A DNA stretch of 64,000 bases from Paenibacillus radicis (ex Xue et al. 2023) (GCF_024722015.1 NZ_JANQBD010000021.1:106105-170104), one strand, 5' to 3'; counted from the stretch's first letter, positions 8,481 to 15,868 are shown. The notes: generated by a model not told the origin, from the sequence alone. A program made the numbers and translations.

Positions 8481-9460
8481 GGGAAGCTGCCGCGAAGCGT
8501 AATTTATTTGAAGTAAGAGGATTGCAAAAATTTTATAAAGCCAAGAAGAGGATTTTCAATAAAAACAGTATGTTCATCCGCGCTGTGGATGATGTTTCTT
8601 TTTCTATTCAACAAGGAGAGGTATTCGGTCTTGTAGGGGAATCCGGCAGCGGGAAATCGACGCTAGGACGGGTGCTTCTACAGCTGGAGAAAGCAACGGC
8701 AGGCAAAGTGCTGTTCCAAGGAAATGATTTAACTCTCCAACATGGAGATGAGCTGCGTAAAGCACGACGCGACATGCAAATGATATTTCAGGACCCGTAC
8801 GGATCTCTTAGTCCCCGTTGGAAGGTCGGAGATATTATAGGTGAGCCTCTTGAGGTGCATAACCTGTTGAAAGGGAAGGAGAGAAGAGCACGTGTCGAGG
8901 AGCTGCTTGAATGGGTAGGCTTAAGCGCGTCATGGTATAACCGGTATCCTCATGAATTTTCAGGTGGACAGCGGCAAAGAATTGGTATAGCGAGAGCCAT
9001 TGCGCTTAATCCCAAGTTTATTATGGCTGATGAAGCTGTATCTGCACTCGACGTATCCGTTCAATCGCAAATCGTCAATCTGCTGCAGGATTTGCAAAGC
9101 AGGATGGGGCTTACTTACCTGTTCATTGCTCATGGACTGCAAATTGTCCGCCATATTTCCAACCGCATTGGAGTTATGTATCTTGGTAAACTGGTAGAGA
9201 TCGCTCCGAGCGAGGAGTTGTTCCTGCATCCCGCGCATCATTATACAAAGGCGCTAATTGCTTCGATTCCTTTACCTGACCCGGCTCGTAAAGGTGAGTT
9301 TGCCGAGCTGCAGGGGGAAATTCCTTCTCCGGCCAACCCGCCTTCAGGCTGCCGGTTTCATACCCGCTGCCCGGCGGCCACGGCAAGATGCAAGGAAATT
9401 CAGCCGGAGCTTCAGGAGCTTCGGCAAGGCCATTGGGCTGCATGTCATTATCCATGCTAG
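8465..9460 (+). CDS. ABC transporter ATP-binding protein, DppF/OppF-type
   Basis: A 331-residue partner ATPase starting at GTG 8465 inside the end of the previous gene. It has Walker A GESGSGKST, signature FSGGQRQRIGIARAI and the C-terminal GCRFHTRCPAATARC extension. Two positions are unusual. The Walker B neighbourhood reads MADEAVSALD where the family has DEPVSALD. The switch region reads FIAHGLQ where the family has AHDL, so the histidine remains but its neighbouring aspartate is glycine. The catalytic glutamate and histidine are present, so activity is still expected. Confidence 0.92.
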   Translation: MDTALGEAAAKRNLFEVRGLQKFYKAKKRIFNKNSMFIRAVDDVSFSIQQGEVFGLVGESGSGKSTLGRVLLQLEKATAGKVLFQGNDLTLQHGDELRKARRDMQMIFQDPYGSLSPRWKVGDIIGEPLEVHNLLKGKERRARVEELLEWVGLSASWYNRYPHEFSGGQRQRIGIARAIALNPKFIMADEAVSALDVSVQSQIVNLLQDLQSRMGLTYLFIAHGLQIVRHISNRIGVMYLGKLVEIAPSEELFLHPAHHYTKALIASIPLPDPARKGEFAELQGEIPSPANPPSGCRFHTRCPAATARCKEIQPELQELRQGHWAACHYPC

Positions 9461-9501
9461 CATGAGCGAAAGCTTTATTATTATAAATGGAGGAATGTAT
9501 A

Positions 9502-9969
9502 ATGAGCCAGACGACAATTGATATTCAAAGCTATAAGGACACGTATCATAAGCTGAAGTCAGCTACAGAAGGATTAACGGAAGATCAGCTGAAATGGAAA
9601 GCGGCCCCTGATAAATGGAGTGTAACCGAGGTTCTATCTCATTTGACGGATCACAGCATCGTATTTTCATTTCGTATCCGAAAGCTTATTTCTGAAGAGG
9701 CTGTGCAATTGCCGCCGTTCCAGCAGGATCCTTGGGTCAGCGAGAGTAAGGCGAATGAGGGTTCGGCAAACGACATTCTTGATGTATTCGGAGTTCTTCT
9801 TACTTATAACAGTCTGCTCTTTGATCGGCTGCCTGCAGAGGCTTGGAGTAAAACAGGCATCAATATTAAAGGAGAGACGGTAACGCTTCTTCAGTCCTTC
9901 CAATCGTTTATTAAGCATGTGGACACTCATCTACTGCAAATTGATAGGATTAAAAACGCTTATCAGTAG
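9502..9969 (+). CDS. DinB-superfamily protein
   Basis: A 155-residue protein of the DinB/YfiT-like four-helix-bundle group, shown by LTEDQLKWKAAPDKWSVTEVL followed by SHLTDHS and a C-terminal histidine (FIKHVDTHLLQIDRI). In this group three histidines bind a metal; histidines are visible in the first and last helices. The start is ATG 9502, 8 nt after GGAGG, not the upstream ATG at 9487. Members include bacillithiol-related transferases, but this one cannot be assigned. It may be the last gene of the ABC operon, 41 bp behind it. Confidence 0.8.
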   Translation: MSQTTIDIQSYKDTYHKLKSATEGLTEDQLKWKAAPDKWSVTEVLSHLTDHSIVFSFRIRKLISEEAVQLPPFQQDPWVSESKANEGSANDILDVFGVLLTYNSLLFDRLPAEAWSKTGINIKGETVTLLQSFQSFIKHVDTHLLQIDRIKNAYQ

Positions 9970-10013
9970 AGCTACATTACGTCTGAATGGCTTGTAAAAG
10001 GAGAAAGATAATA

Positions 10014-10061
10014 ATGGAGCTATTTGAATTGGGCAGGGATGGGACATTAAGGCTACTATAG
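10014..10061 (+). other. 15-codon mini-ORF with good ribosome site
   Basis: ATG 10014 lies 8 nt after AAAAGGAG and opens a frame encoding MELFELGRDGTLRLL and then TAG. A terminator follows immediately. It could be a tiny peptide gene, or the 5' remnant of a gene whose remainder has been deleted. No homologue is recognised. Confidence 0.3.
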
Positions 10062-10065
10062 GATA

Positions 10066-10104
10066 AAAGAACGTTAATACTTCGGTTAACGTTCTTTCTT
10101 TTTT
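10066..10104 (+). terminator. Terminator after the DinB gene
   Basis: AAAGAACGTTAA (10066-10077) pairs perfectly with TTAACGTTCTTT (10086-10097) around an 8-nt loop and is followed by CTTTTTT. Confidence 0.85.
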
Positions 10105-10158
10105 ACATGAAGTCAGTAGTAGCGGTTTGAGAAAAAGTGTGATATAGTTATTTTTGTT

Positions 10159-10183
10159 AACTGTAATAAATAATATGACAGTT
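10159..10183 (+). promoter_or_regulatory. Palindromic operator candidate upstream of the Old Yellow Enzyme gene
   Basis: AACTGT and ACAGTT lie 13 bp apart, with inner ATA and TAT symmetric as well, giving a 25-bp dyad. It sits 55 bp before the gene start. Genes for Old Yellow Enzymes are commonly repressed by TetR- or MarR/HxlR-type sensors of electrophiles, which fits; no such regulator is adjacent. Confidence 0.5.
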
Positions 10184-10237
10184 CGTTGTGTGGCAGTTTC
10201 AATAGGAATATTAATATTGCATTGGAGGTAATAAGGA

Positions 10238-11365
10238 ATGAACAATCAAGAGACACAATCAACCCCAAAAGTAGGGCCGTTGTTTGAACCCTTTACAATA
10301 GGGAACCTGAAGGTGAAGAATCGTATCGTAATGGCTCCTATGACCAGAGCCTTCTCTCCTGGAGGAGTGCCGGGTCCAGATGTGGCTGCTTATTATCGCC
10401 GCCGTGCAGAGAATGGCGTAGGCCTCATTATTACGGAGGGCACATTAATTAATGATCCGGCAGCAACGAATAATCTTAATATACCCAATTTTCATGGTGA
10501 GGATGCATTGAACGGCTGGGCTAATGTTGTCTCTCAGGTTCATGAAGCGGGTGGACTTATTATGCCGCAGCTGTGGCATATTGGTACGGATCGTAAGATT
10601 GGTGCCATTCCTAATCCTGAAGAATTGCCAATCGGTCCTTCTGGTCTGGACATTGCTACAGGAGAGAAAGTAAATGAGCCGATGAGCGAAGCCAGAATCG
10701 CTTCTGTAATCGCAGCATACGCACAGGCAGCGGCAGATGCCAAGCGAATTGGTTTTGACGGAATCGAGCTGCATGGGGCACATGGTTATTTGATCGACCA
10801 ATTTTTCTGGGAGAAAACCAATCAACGCAATGACAATTACGGCGGGGATCTCGTGAGAAGAACCCGGTTTGCCGCTGAAATTGTGGAAGCATGCCGACGT
10901 GCGGTAGGTCCGGATTTTCCTATTATCATACGTATATCGCAATGGAAATCAAGTGATTACCAAGCGAAATTAGCACAAAATCCGGAGCAGCTTTCCCAGT
11001 TTCTTTCACCTTTAGTGGAAGCAGGGGTTGATGTGTTTCATTGCTCTACACGCCGCTTCTGGGAGCCCGAATTTGAAGGCTCAGACCTTAACTTTGCCGG
11101 CTGGGTCAAAAAAATAACAGGAAAGCCTACCATTACTGTAGGTTCTGTTGGACTGGACAATGAGTTTATATCTTCTTTTAAAGGTGAAAGCGCAGGTACG
11201 GCCAACGTGGATGCATTAATTGAAAAGCTAAGCAAAAATGAATTTGATCTGGTTGCTGTCGGTCGCGCTTTGCTCGTAGATCCTGCTTGGGCAGCTAAAA
11301 TTCGCGATGGCCTGACGGATGAGCTGAAAGTATTTACTCCTCAGGCTTTGGGAACATTGTCTTAA
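10238..11365 (+). CDS. NADH:flavin oxidoreductase, Old Yellow Enzyme family
   Basis: A 375-residue FMN TIM-barrel ene-reductase. Key blocks are NRIVMAPMTRAFSPGGVPGPD, the active-site MPQLWHIGTD, and GIELHGAHGYLIDQFFWEKT with the NDNYGG motif. The phosphate-binding end reads AVGRALLVDPAW. These enzymes reduce activated C=C bonds, quinones or nitro compounds using NAD(P)H. It is monocistronic, starting behind GGAGG and ending before a bidirectional terminator. The resemblance is to the NemA/OPR-like branch rather than the shorter YqjM branch, judged by length and motifs. Confidence 0.92.
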   Translation: MNNQETQSTPKVGPLFEPFTIGNLKVKNRIVMAPMTRAFSPGGVPGPDVAAYYRRRAENGVGLIITEGTLINDPAATNNLNIPNFHGEDALNGWANVVSQVHEAGGLIMPQLWHIGTDRKIGAIPNPEELPIGPSGLDIATGEKVNEPMSEARIASVIAAYAQAAADAKRIGFDGIELHGAHGYLIDQFFWEKTNQRNDNYGGDLVRRTRFAAEIVEACRRAVGPDFPIIIRISQWKSSDYQAKLAQNPEQLSQFLSPLVEAGVDVFHCSTRRFWEPEFEGSDLNFAGWVKKITGKPTITVGSVGLDNEFISSFKGESAGTANVDALIEKLSKNEFDLVAVGRALLVDPAWAAKIRDGLTDELKVFTPQALGTLS

Positions 11366-11390
11366 TAGTTTAAGTAAAGATGAACTCAGT

Positions 11391-11437
11391 AAACAAGACC
11401 GGAGTACCTTGGATTCAAGGTATTCCGGTCTTGTTTA
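11391..11437. terminator. Bidirectional terminator
   Basis: A 21-bp stem (11391-11411 with 11416-11436) with one wobble pair and a 4-nt loop GATT. It ends in TTGTTTA on the + side and AAACAAG on the other, and separates the convergent Old Yellow Enzyme and MFS genes. Confidence 0.85.
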
Positions 11438-11438
11438 T

Positions 11439-12824
11439 TCAACGGATTGTGCGGCCAATAAACGCGAACGAGAGTATGCTGCCGCCGAACAAAATAACGG
11501 TTGTAACGACGAGTGACATATGCATTCCGGCAATAAAAGATTCGCTGCCGTTTACAATCGAGCCGAGGATGGCAACGCCCAGCGTCGCGCCAAGCTGTCG
11601 GCTTGAATTCAGCGCCCCCGAAGCTGCACCGGTTTGTTCCTTAGGGACAGAAGAGATAACGGCTACCATCAATGATGGAATCGTAAAGGACATTCCGAAA
11701 CCGATGAGGAGCAAACCAATCAGGGTAAGTGCATAACTTGTAGTCACATCTACCCATACCTGCAGAAGTGTACCCAGAGCAGCAAGACTAAACCCGATCG
11801 TCATCGGTATTCTTGCTCCGATTCGACCCACGATTCGACCGGCGAAAATTGGATTGAAGGCCATTGGAATCATCATCGGAAGGAGCGCTAATCCTGCCAT
11901 ATGAGCCGAAAATCCGCGCAACTGTTGAAAGAATAATGGCAGTATGAACAGAATCCCCGACATGCCGATGTTTATCGCCATCCCGGCAATCATCCCCGCC
12001 GATACGGTGGAATTTCTGAATAGCCGCAGAGGAAGCAGCGGTGTTTTGCCTTTTGCCTCCACCATTATGAATACGATGGCGCATAACAGTGCCAAATTAA
12101 ATGCCCCCCAAATTACAGGGGAGCTCCAACCGTATGCTTCCCCCTCCATGAGGGCGAAGGAAAAAGCGACAATGGCGGTAATAGCCGAGACTTGGCCTGC
12201 TAGGTCAAAGCTTTGCCGCGGATTTCGGATGGTTTCGTTGACGAACTGCGAAGTCATGATCAAACTAATGACAGCAAGCGGCACATTGAGAAGAAAAATG
12301 CTGCGCCAACCGAGTGAATCGACCAACAGTCCGCCGATGACAGGTCCTGCCGCCATCGCTATTCCCGTTACCGCTGCCCATATGCCGAGAGCCCGAGCAC
12401 GTTGGGCCGGTTCAGGGAAAGTATGGGCCAAGAGGGTGAGCGAGGCTGGCAAGAGGGCTGCGCCTCCTACACCAAGTATCGCCCGCAAGCCGATAAGTGC
12501 ACCAAGAGACGGAACAGCTGCCGAAATGGCTGATGCGATGAGAAATAGCACCAGACCGCTGATATAGACTCGTTTGGCCCCCAATTTGTCGGCAATCGTA
12601 CCCATCGACAACAGCAAGCCCGCGAAAACGATCGTGTAGGCGTTGACCACCCATTGAAGGCCGGCTATCCCTCCGCCCAAATCGGCACGAATAGCAGGTA
12701 ATGCGACACTTACAACTGTCATATCCAGGAGTACCATAAAGTATCCTAGAGAAAGTCCTAGAAGCAGTAACGCTTTTGCCAGCTTACCGGAACTGTTAGA
12801 CTGTACTTGCATCACTTTTTCCAA
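11439..12824 (-). CDS. MFS drug transporter, DHA2 (EmrB/QacA) family
   Basis: A 461-residue integral membrane protein of the 14-segment drug:H+ antiporter family. The first segment reads LLLLGLSLGYFMVLLDMTVVSVALP and includes the LDMTVVSVALP motif typical of the family. WVVNAYTIVFAGLLL and the antiporter motif C-like region GPVIGGLLVDSLGWRSIFLLNVP are also present. I set the start at TTG 12824 because AAAGGGG lies 8 nt before it; the ATG at 12842 has no ribosome site. It is divergent from an XRE regulator, which probably represses it. The substrate is unknown. Confidence 0.9.
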   Translation of the reverse strand: MEKVMQVQSNSSGKLAKALLLLGLSLGYFMVLLDMTVVSVALPAIRADLGGGIAGLQWVVNAYTIVFAGLLLSMGTIADKLGAKRVYISGLVLFLIASAISAAVPSLGALIGLRAILGVGGAALLPASLTLLAHTFPEPAQRARALGIWAAVTGIAMAAGPVIGGLLVDSLGWRSIFLLNVPLAVISLIMTSQFVNETIRNPRQSFDLAGQVSAITAIVAFSFALMEGEAYGWSSPVIWGAFNLALLCAIVFIMVEAKGKTPLLPLRLFRNSTVSAGMIAGMAINIGMSGILFILPLFFQQLRGFSAHMAGLALLPMMIPMAFNPIFAGRIVGRIGARIPMTIGFSLAALGTLLQVWVDVTTSYALTLIGLLLIGFGMSFTIPSLMVAVISSVPKEQTGAASGALNSSRQLGATLGVAILGSIVNGSESFIAGMHMSLVVTTVILFGGSILSFAFIGRTIR

Positions 12825-12923
12825 GCGGAATTCCCCTTTCATTACAAGATTGAATTATTCACCATTTCCTGTAATAGTAAGTGTAGAATAGATCGTATAC
12901 TAGAACGAGATGAGAGTTTATCA

Positions 12924-12940
12924 TAGGATTAATTCTCCTA
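12924..12940 (+). promoter_or_regulatory. Inverted repeat in the MFS/XRE divergent region
   Basis: TAGGA-TTAATTC-TCCTA is a 5-bp perfect dyad with a 7-bp spacer, 38 bp before the regulator start. It is a plausible binding site for the divergent XRE protein; the size is modest. Confidence 0.35.
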
Positions 12941-12977
12941 CTATAAGAATCCGACAAAGGGGAGCGGGTGTGAAACA

Positions 12978-13817
12978 ATGGAACAATCAGCCAATGAACG
13001 ATTACATGAGCTGGCTAAGTTTTTGCAGTCACGGCGCGCCCGTATTTCACCCGAGCAGGCCGGCTTGCCTAACAGAGGCCGTCGGCGGACGCCAGGACTT
13101 CGGCGCGGGGAAGTAGCGGCGCTTTCAGGCATCAGCGTGGATTGGTATACGTGGCTGGAGCAAGCGCGAAACATTCAGGTATCCGCTCAAGTGCTGGAGA
13201 GTATTGTGCGGGCTCTCCAACTTGATTCGAATGAGCGCAAACATTTATTTCTGCTGGCCCTCCAGCAGCTGCCAGCTGATCTGATCCCAAGCGAAAGCAT
13301 CATTAGCCCAAAGTTGCAGAGCTTCCTTGATCTGCAGGGGACGAGTCCGGCCATTGTTACTGATCAGCGTCTGAATGTTGTTGCATGGAACAAGGTTGCA
13401 AGCATGATTTACGGGAATTATGAGGTTATGTCGATGCGCGAGCGCAACTCTGTCTGGCGGACGTTCACATCACCGTATATCCGGCAGTTGCTCCAGGAAA
13501 CATGGGAAACTCATGCGCGACACCGGTTAGCTCAGTTTCGCGCCAATTACGGGAAATTCGCAGGAGATCCTTGGTGGATGGAGCTCATCGATGAATTAAA
13601 TCGAGCAAGCGAGGAATTCAGGACATGGTGGCCAGAGCATGATGTTCTGAACGGACCTGAAGGAAGGAAAATCAATTATCATCCAACGGTCGGACTAATC
13701 GTATTCGATCAAATTTCATTTCTTGTATCGGATGCTCCCCACCTTACCGTCACGATCAATATACCGTCAAACGATGACGATACGATCTCCAAGCTGCGCA
13801 AGCTTCTATTAGAGTAA
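12978..13817 (+). CDS. XRE-family regulator with MmyB-like ligand domain
   Basis: This 279-residue protein has an N-terminal helix-turn-helix (residues 8-85: RRTPGLRRGEVAALSGIS, then DWYTWLEQAR) and a C-terminal MmyB-like PAS-type domain (about 105-270, with LNVVAWNKVA and the WWPEHDV block). Regulators of this family usually sit next to, and control, an oxidoreductase or MFS gene, as here. The ATG lies behind AAAGGGGAGCGGG. The ligand is unknown; fatty acids have been found bound in MmyB-like domains. Confidence 0.88.
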   Translation: MEQSANERLHELAKFLQSRRARISPEQAGLPNRGRRRTPGLRRGEVAALSGISVDWYTWLEQARNIQVSAQVLESIVRALQLDSNERKHLFLLALQQLPADLIPSESIISPKLQSFLDLQGTSPAIVTDQRLNVVAWNKVASMIYGNYEVMSMRERNSVWRTFTSPYIRQLLQETWETHARHRLAQFRANYGKFAGDPWWMELIDELNRASEEFRTWWPEHDVLNGPEGRKINYHPTVGLIVFDQISFLVSDAPHLTVTINIPSNDDDTISKLRKLLLE

Positions 13818-13864
13818 TTATTTTTATCGAACACTTGACGTTGCTGAGAATATAAACTATTCTT

Positions 13865-13905
13865 TAACTTATAAATAGTAATTATTACTATTTATAAGTT
13901 ATTTT
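13865..13905 (+). terminator. Perfect AT-rich hairpin / terminator
   Basis: Two 17-bp arms (13865-13881 and 13885-13901) are exact reverse complements around a 3-nt loop, followed by TTTTT. It lies 47 bp behind the XRE gene and before the riboswitch. The stem has only two G-C pairs, which is unusual for a terminator. Confidence 0.6.
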
Positions 13906-13937
13906 TAATTGTTAAAAACTTAATATTCATGTATGAT

Positions 13938-14174
13938 CAGTGTTGTTCAATCATAACTGTAAATTGTGGGAACAAGGTGCTTCATTCAATGGAGCGTAAT
14001 AGGGAAGTTCGGTTGAATGCCGACGCGGTCCCGCCACTGTATCGGAATAATCGCTGCTATCATGCCACTGATTCTGTTTCTTGGATTGGGAAGGCAGCTG
14101 CGAGGTAAATTCCGGAGCCAGGAGACCTGCCTGTTCTGACAACACTGCTAACCTACGGGAGATAGGGAAGTGTT
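13938..14174 (+). promoter_or_regulatory. Cobalamin (B12) riboswitch
   Basis: The element carries the conserved core in order: AACAAGGTGC, TAATAGGGAA, a stem-loop ending GACGCGGTCCCGCCACTGTA, GGGAAGGC, GAGGTAAATTCCGG and the B12 box AGCCAGGAGACCTGCC at 14116-14131. An outer stem is possible between 13938-13949 (CAGTGTTGTTCA) and 14137-14147 (TGACAACACTG). AACACT (14141-14146) can instead pair with AGTGTT (14169-14174), so the two pairings exclude each other. Adenosylcobalamin-type riboswitches of this class shut off cobalamin genes. The nearest downstream gene is the [2Fe-2S] protein at 14765. Confidence 0.95.
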
Positions 14175-14209
14175 AAAGACGGCCGTCGTATGCTCACAGC
14201 AGCTAATGG

Positions 14210-14262
14210 CATCTTTACCTTTTCATGCATTTTTCTTGCTGAGGGGTTTAGATGTCTTTTTT
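14210..14262 (+). terminator. Terminator immediately behind the riboswitch
   Basis: CATCT-TT-ACCTTT (14210-14222) pairs with AGGGGT-TT-AGATG (14242-14254) through a symmetric 2x2 internal loop. TCTTTTTT follows. It starts 36 nt after the riboswitch and is the likely expression platform, so control would be by premature termination. Confidence 0.65.
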
Positions 14263-14325
14263 ATTTTCGTCGAAAGGTATTGGAATAGAAGGCTTTTCTA
14301 CAAGCTTGTACCAAGTATAAATTTG

Positions 14326-14692
14326 GGCTCAAAACTGAAATCAGAGATTGACGAAGTCATTCGATTTCGTCTCCGTTGCCCAGCTCAGCTTTAGACAAAA
14401 CTTTAAGATCAGCAACGACAGCGCACACAACTTTATTTGAATTATTCCATTCGAGCTATTGCCTCCTCCCCAAAAACCTGCATCTATACATCCATTTGAT
14501 TTGCATATCGGCCGATTTCTTGAATTCATGCGAATGTGCATTTATTTTTTTCATCCTTAGCTGAAACGGATCGTTTTCCATGAGAATTGATGTACTTTTG
14601 CAGGTCTTTTCTCACAATCGCGATTTCGCTAGAAAATAACTGCTTGTTTGCAGGATTTTGTGAGGATAGATGGTCGGAGGAGGGTCAAGCAC
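14326..14692 (+). repeat. Dispersed ~366-bp repeat, copy A
   Basis: This stretch is the reverse complement of 58438-58802, about three quarters identical by eye over its full length. Blocks of 15-19 bases are unchanged: AAAAACCTGCATCTATACA, GATGTACTTTTGCAGGTCT, TTTGCAGGATTTTGTGAG and CGGAGGAGGGTCAAG. TGCAGG recurs several times and a small CTGC-N6-GCAG hairpin is kept in both copies. No reading frame is conserved across both copies. It lies between the riboswitch terminator and the [2Fe-2S] gene. Its nature is unknown; it may be a non-autonomous mobile element or a structured RNA. Confidence 0.85.
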
Positions 14693-14701
14693 ACTGATTT
14701 G

Positions 14702-14729
14702 AAGCTTCGATCAGAAGCTTTTCTTTTTT
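14702..14729 (+). terminator. Terminator-like hairpin before the [2Fe-2S] gene
   Basis: AAGCTTC (14702-14708) pairs with GAAGCTT (14714-14720) around GATCA and runs into TTTTCTTTTTT. It is 35 nt before the next start codon, so it may be a second attenuator or the end of a transcript from the repeat. Confidence 0.6.
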
Positions 14730-14764
14730 GGGATTGGGAATTAGGAAAGAGAGGCTTAATAAAA

Positions 14765-15142
14765 ATGACGACTTGGAATTTATCTGATGTAACGCATCAT
14801 GTATTTATTTGCAATGGAGGCAGCTGCCTGCGACAGCAGGGGGAGGAGGTTACAACGGCAATTCGTGCAGAAATTGCGGCATTGGATGCGGACGGCCGAA
14901 TACATACAACAAGAACGAGATGCAATGGGCGCTGCGAGGATGCATGCGTAGTGATGGTATATCCCGAAGGGGTTTGGTATAAAGACGTAACACCGGATGT
15001 TGGACGACGTATAGTTCGGGAGCATTTACTTGAAGGCAACCCGCTGCAAGACAGGATGGTATATTCTTACAGTGAGAGCTTCAAAGCAACCGGAGTAGGG
15101 AGCACGGGCGCAACTAAAGCCAGAAGCCAGGCGAAGAGCTAG
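14765..15142 (+). CDS. Thioredoxin-like [2Fe-2S] protein, CbiW-like
   Basis: A 125-residue protein with the thioredoxin-like ferredoxin pattern: HHVFICNGGSCLRQQG near the start and RCNGRCEDACVVMVYPEGVWY in the middle. Four cysteines can hold a [2Fe-2S] cluster. Such small proteins occur in B12-riboswitch-controlled cobalamin operons of Bacillus and Paenibacillus (CbiW), which agrees with the riboswitch upstream. Here it stands alone: no other cobalamin gene follows. I use ATG 14765, with GAGAGG 10 nt upstream; the frame is open back to 14648 but without a start signal. A role as an electron donor in corrin biosynthesis is inferred. Confidence 0.8.
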   Translation: MTTWNLSDVTHHVFICNGGSCLRQQGEEVTTAIRAEIAALDADGRIHTTRTRCNGRCEDACVVMVYPEGVWYKDVTPDVGRRIVREHLLEGNPLQDRMVYSYSESFKATGVGSTGATKARSQAKS

Positions 15143-15156
15143 AGGATCAACTGGGT

Positions 15157-15660
15157 TTAAAAGGTTATGACCATCATATCATCGTCCCAGTATTGTCCGT
15201 TCGTTTTCATAGCGTTTCGTTCTGTTCCATACGTAGTGAAACCAATGGACTCATAAAGTTTTTTGGCTGCAAGATTGTTGGATACAACAGTTAATTTAAT
15301 TTGCTCTAGGCCTGGAAATTGTTTGGCTCGTTGTATTAATTCGGTTAGCAGGGCATAGCCCACTCGCATACCACGGAATTCAGGGCTCACATACATGGCA
15401 TAAATAGTACCTTTATGTGTAATTTTGGGATTGCTTTCTCGCACGAAGGTAACGATTCCCGCCAGCTCATTAGCTTTACTAAAGCAGCCCAGAGTAAATT
15501 TTAATTCTGTTTGCTCTAGATTTTGCTGGAATTCTTCAATAGGCTTTATTAATTGTATTTCATAGGTTGTTAAAAAAGCTTCAGGATTTTCTTTAAGAGA
15601 CTTGAGTCGGATCTCCCGATAAATCTCGGCATCTGCCGGATTCAAACAGCGAATGTTCAT
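15157..15660 (-). CDS. GNAT-family N-acetyltransferase
   Basis: A 167-residue GNAT protein, with acetyl-CoA-binding motif A visible as MYVSPEFRGMRVGYALLTEL and the following LTVVSNNLAAKKLYESIGFTTYG. Such proteins acetylate small molecules or protein N-termini; the acceptor is unknown. The ATG at 15660 has GGAG 8-9 nt upstream. It is convergent with the [2Fe-2S] gene, only 14 bp apart. Confidence 0.9.
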   Translation of the reverse strand: MNIRCLNPADAEIYREIRLKSLKENPEAFLTTYEIQLIKPIEEFQQNLEQTELKFTLGCFSKANELAGIVTFVRESNPKITHKGTIYAMYVSPEFRGMRVGYALLTELIQRAKQFPGLEQIKLTVVSNNLAAKKLYESIGFTTYGTERNAMKTNGQYWDDDMMVITF

Positions 15661-15783
15661 TGGCGCAGCTCCATTCTAACAGCGATTATTCAAGTAAATT
15701 GTTACAATTATACATCTGCTGTGTCAATGAAACAAGCTTTATAAGGAGTAGTATTCTGTAGAAAATAATACCCTCAGCATGAG

Positions 15784-15831
15784 TTGCATGGACTGGATAA
15801 TGATGTTAATATAAAAATGACTGATCAGTCA
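15784..15831 (+). promoter_or_regulatory. Promoter and TetR operator of the tetR-RND operon
   Basis: TTGCAT (15784-15789), a 17-bp spacer and TAATAT (15807-15812) form a promoter. The perfect 14-bp palindrome TGACTGATCAGTCA lies at 15818-15831, directly behind the -10 box, with GTCAT extending it. A TetR protein bound there would block transcription of its own operon. Confidence 0.75.
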
Positions 15832-15868
15832 GTCATAAATAAATAAGTGGGAATGGGGGGTTAGGCGC

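Noticed and set aside
11944..12567. Plus-strand frame of 207 codons opposite the MFS gene
   Set aside because: It is a shadow of a well-recognised membrane protein on the other strand, with no promoter or ribosome site.
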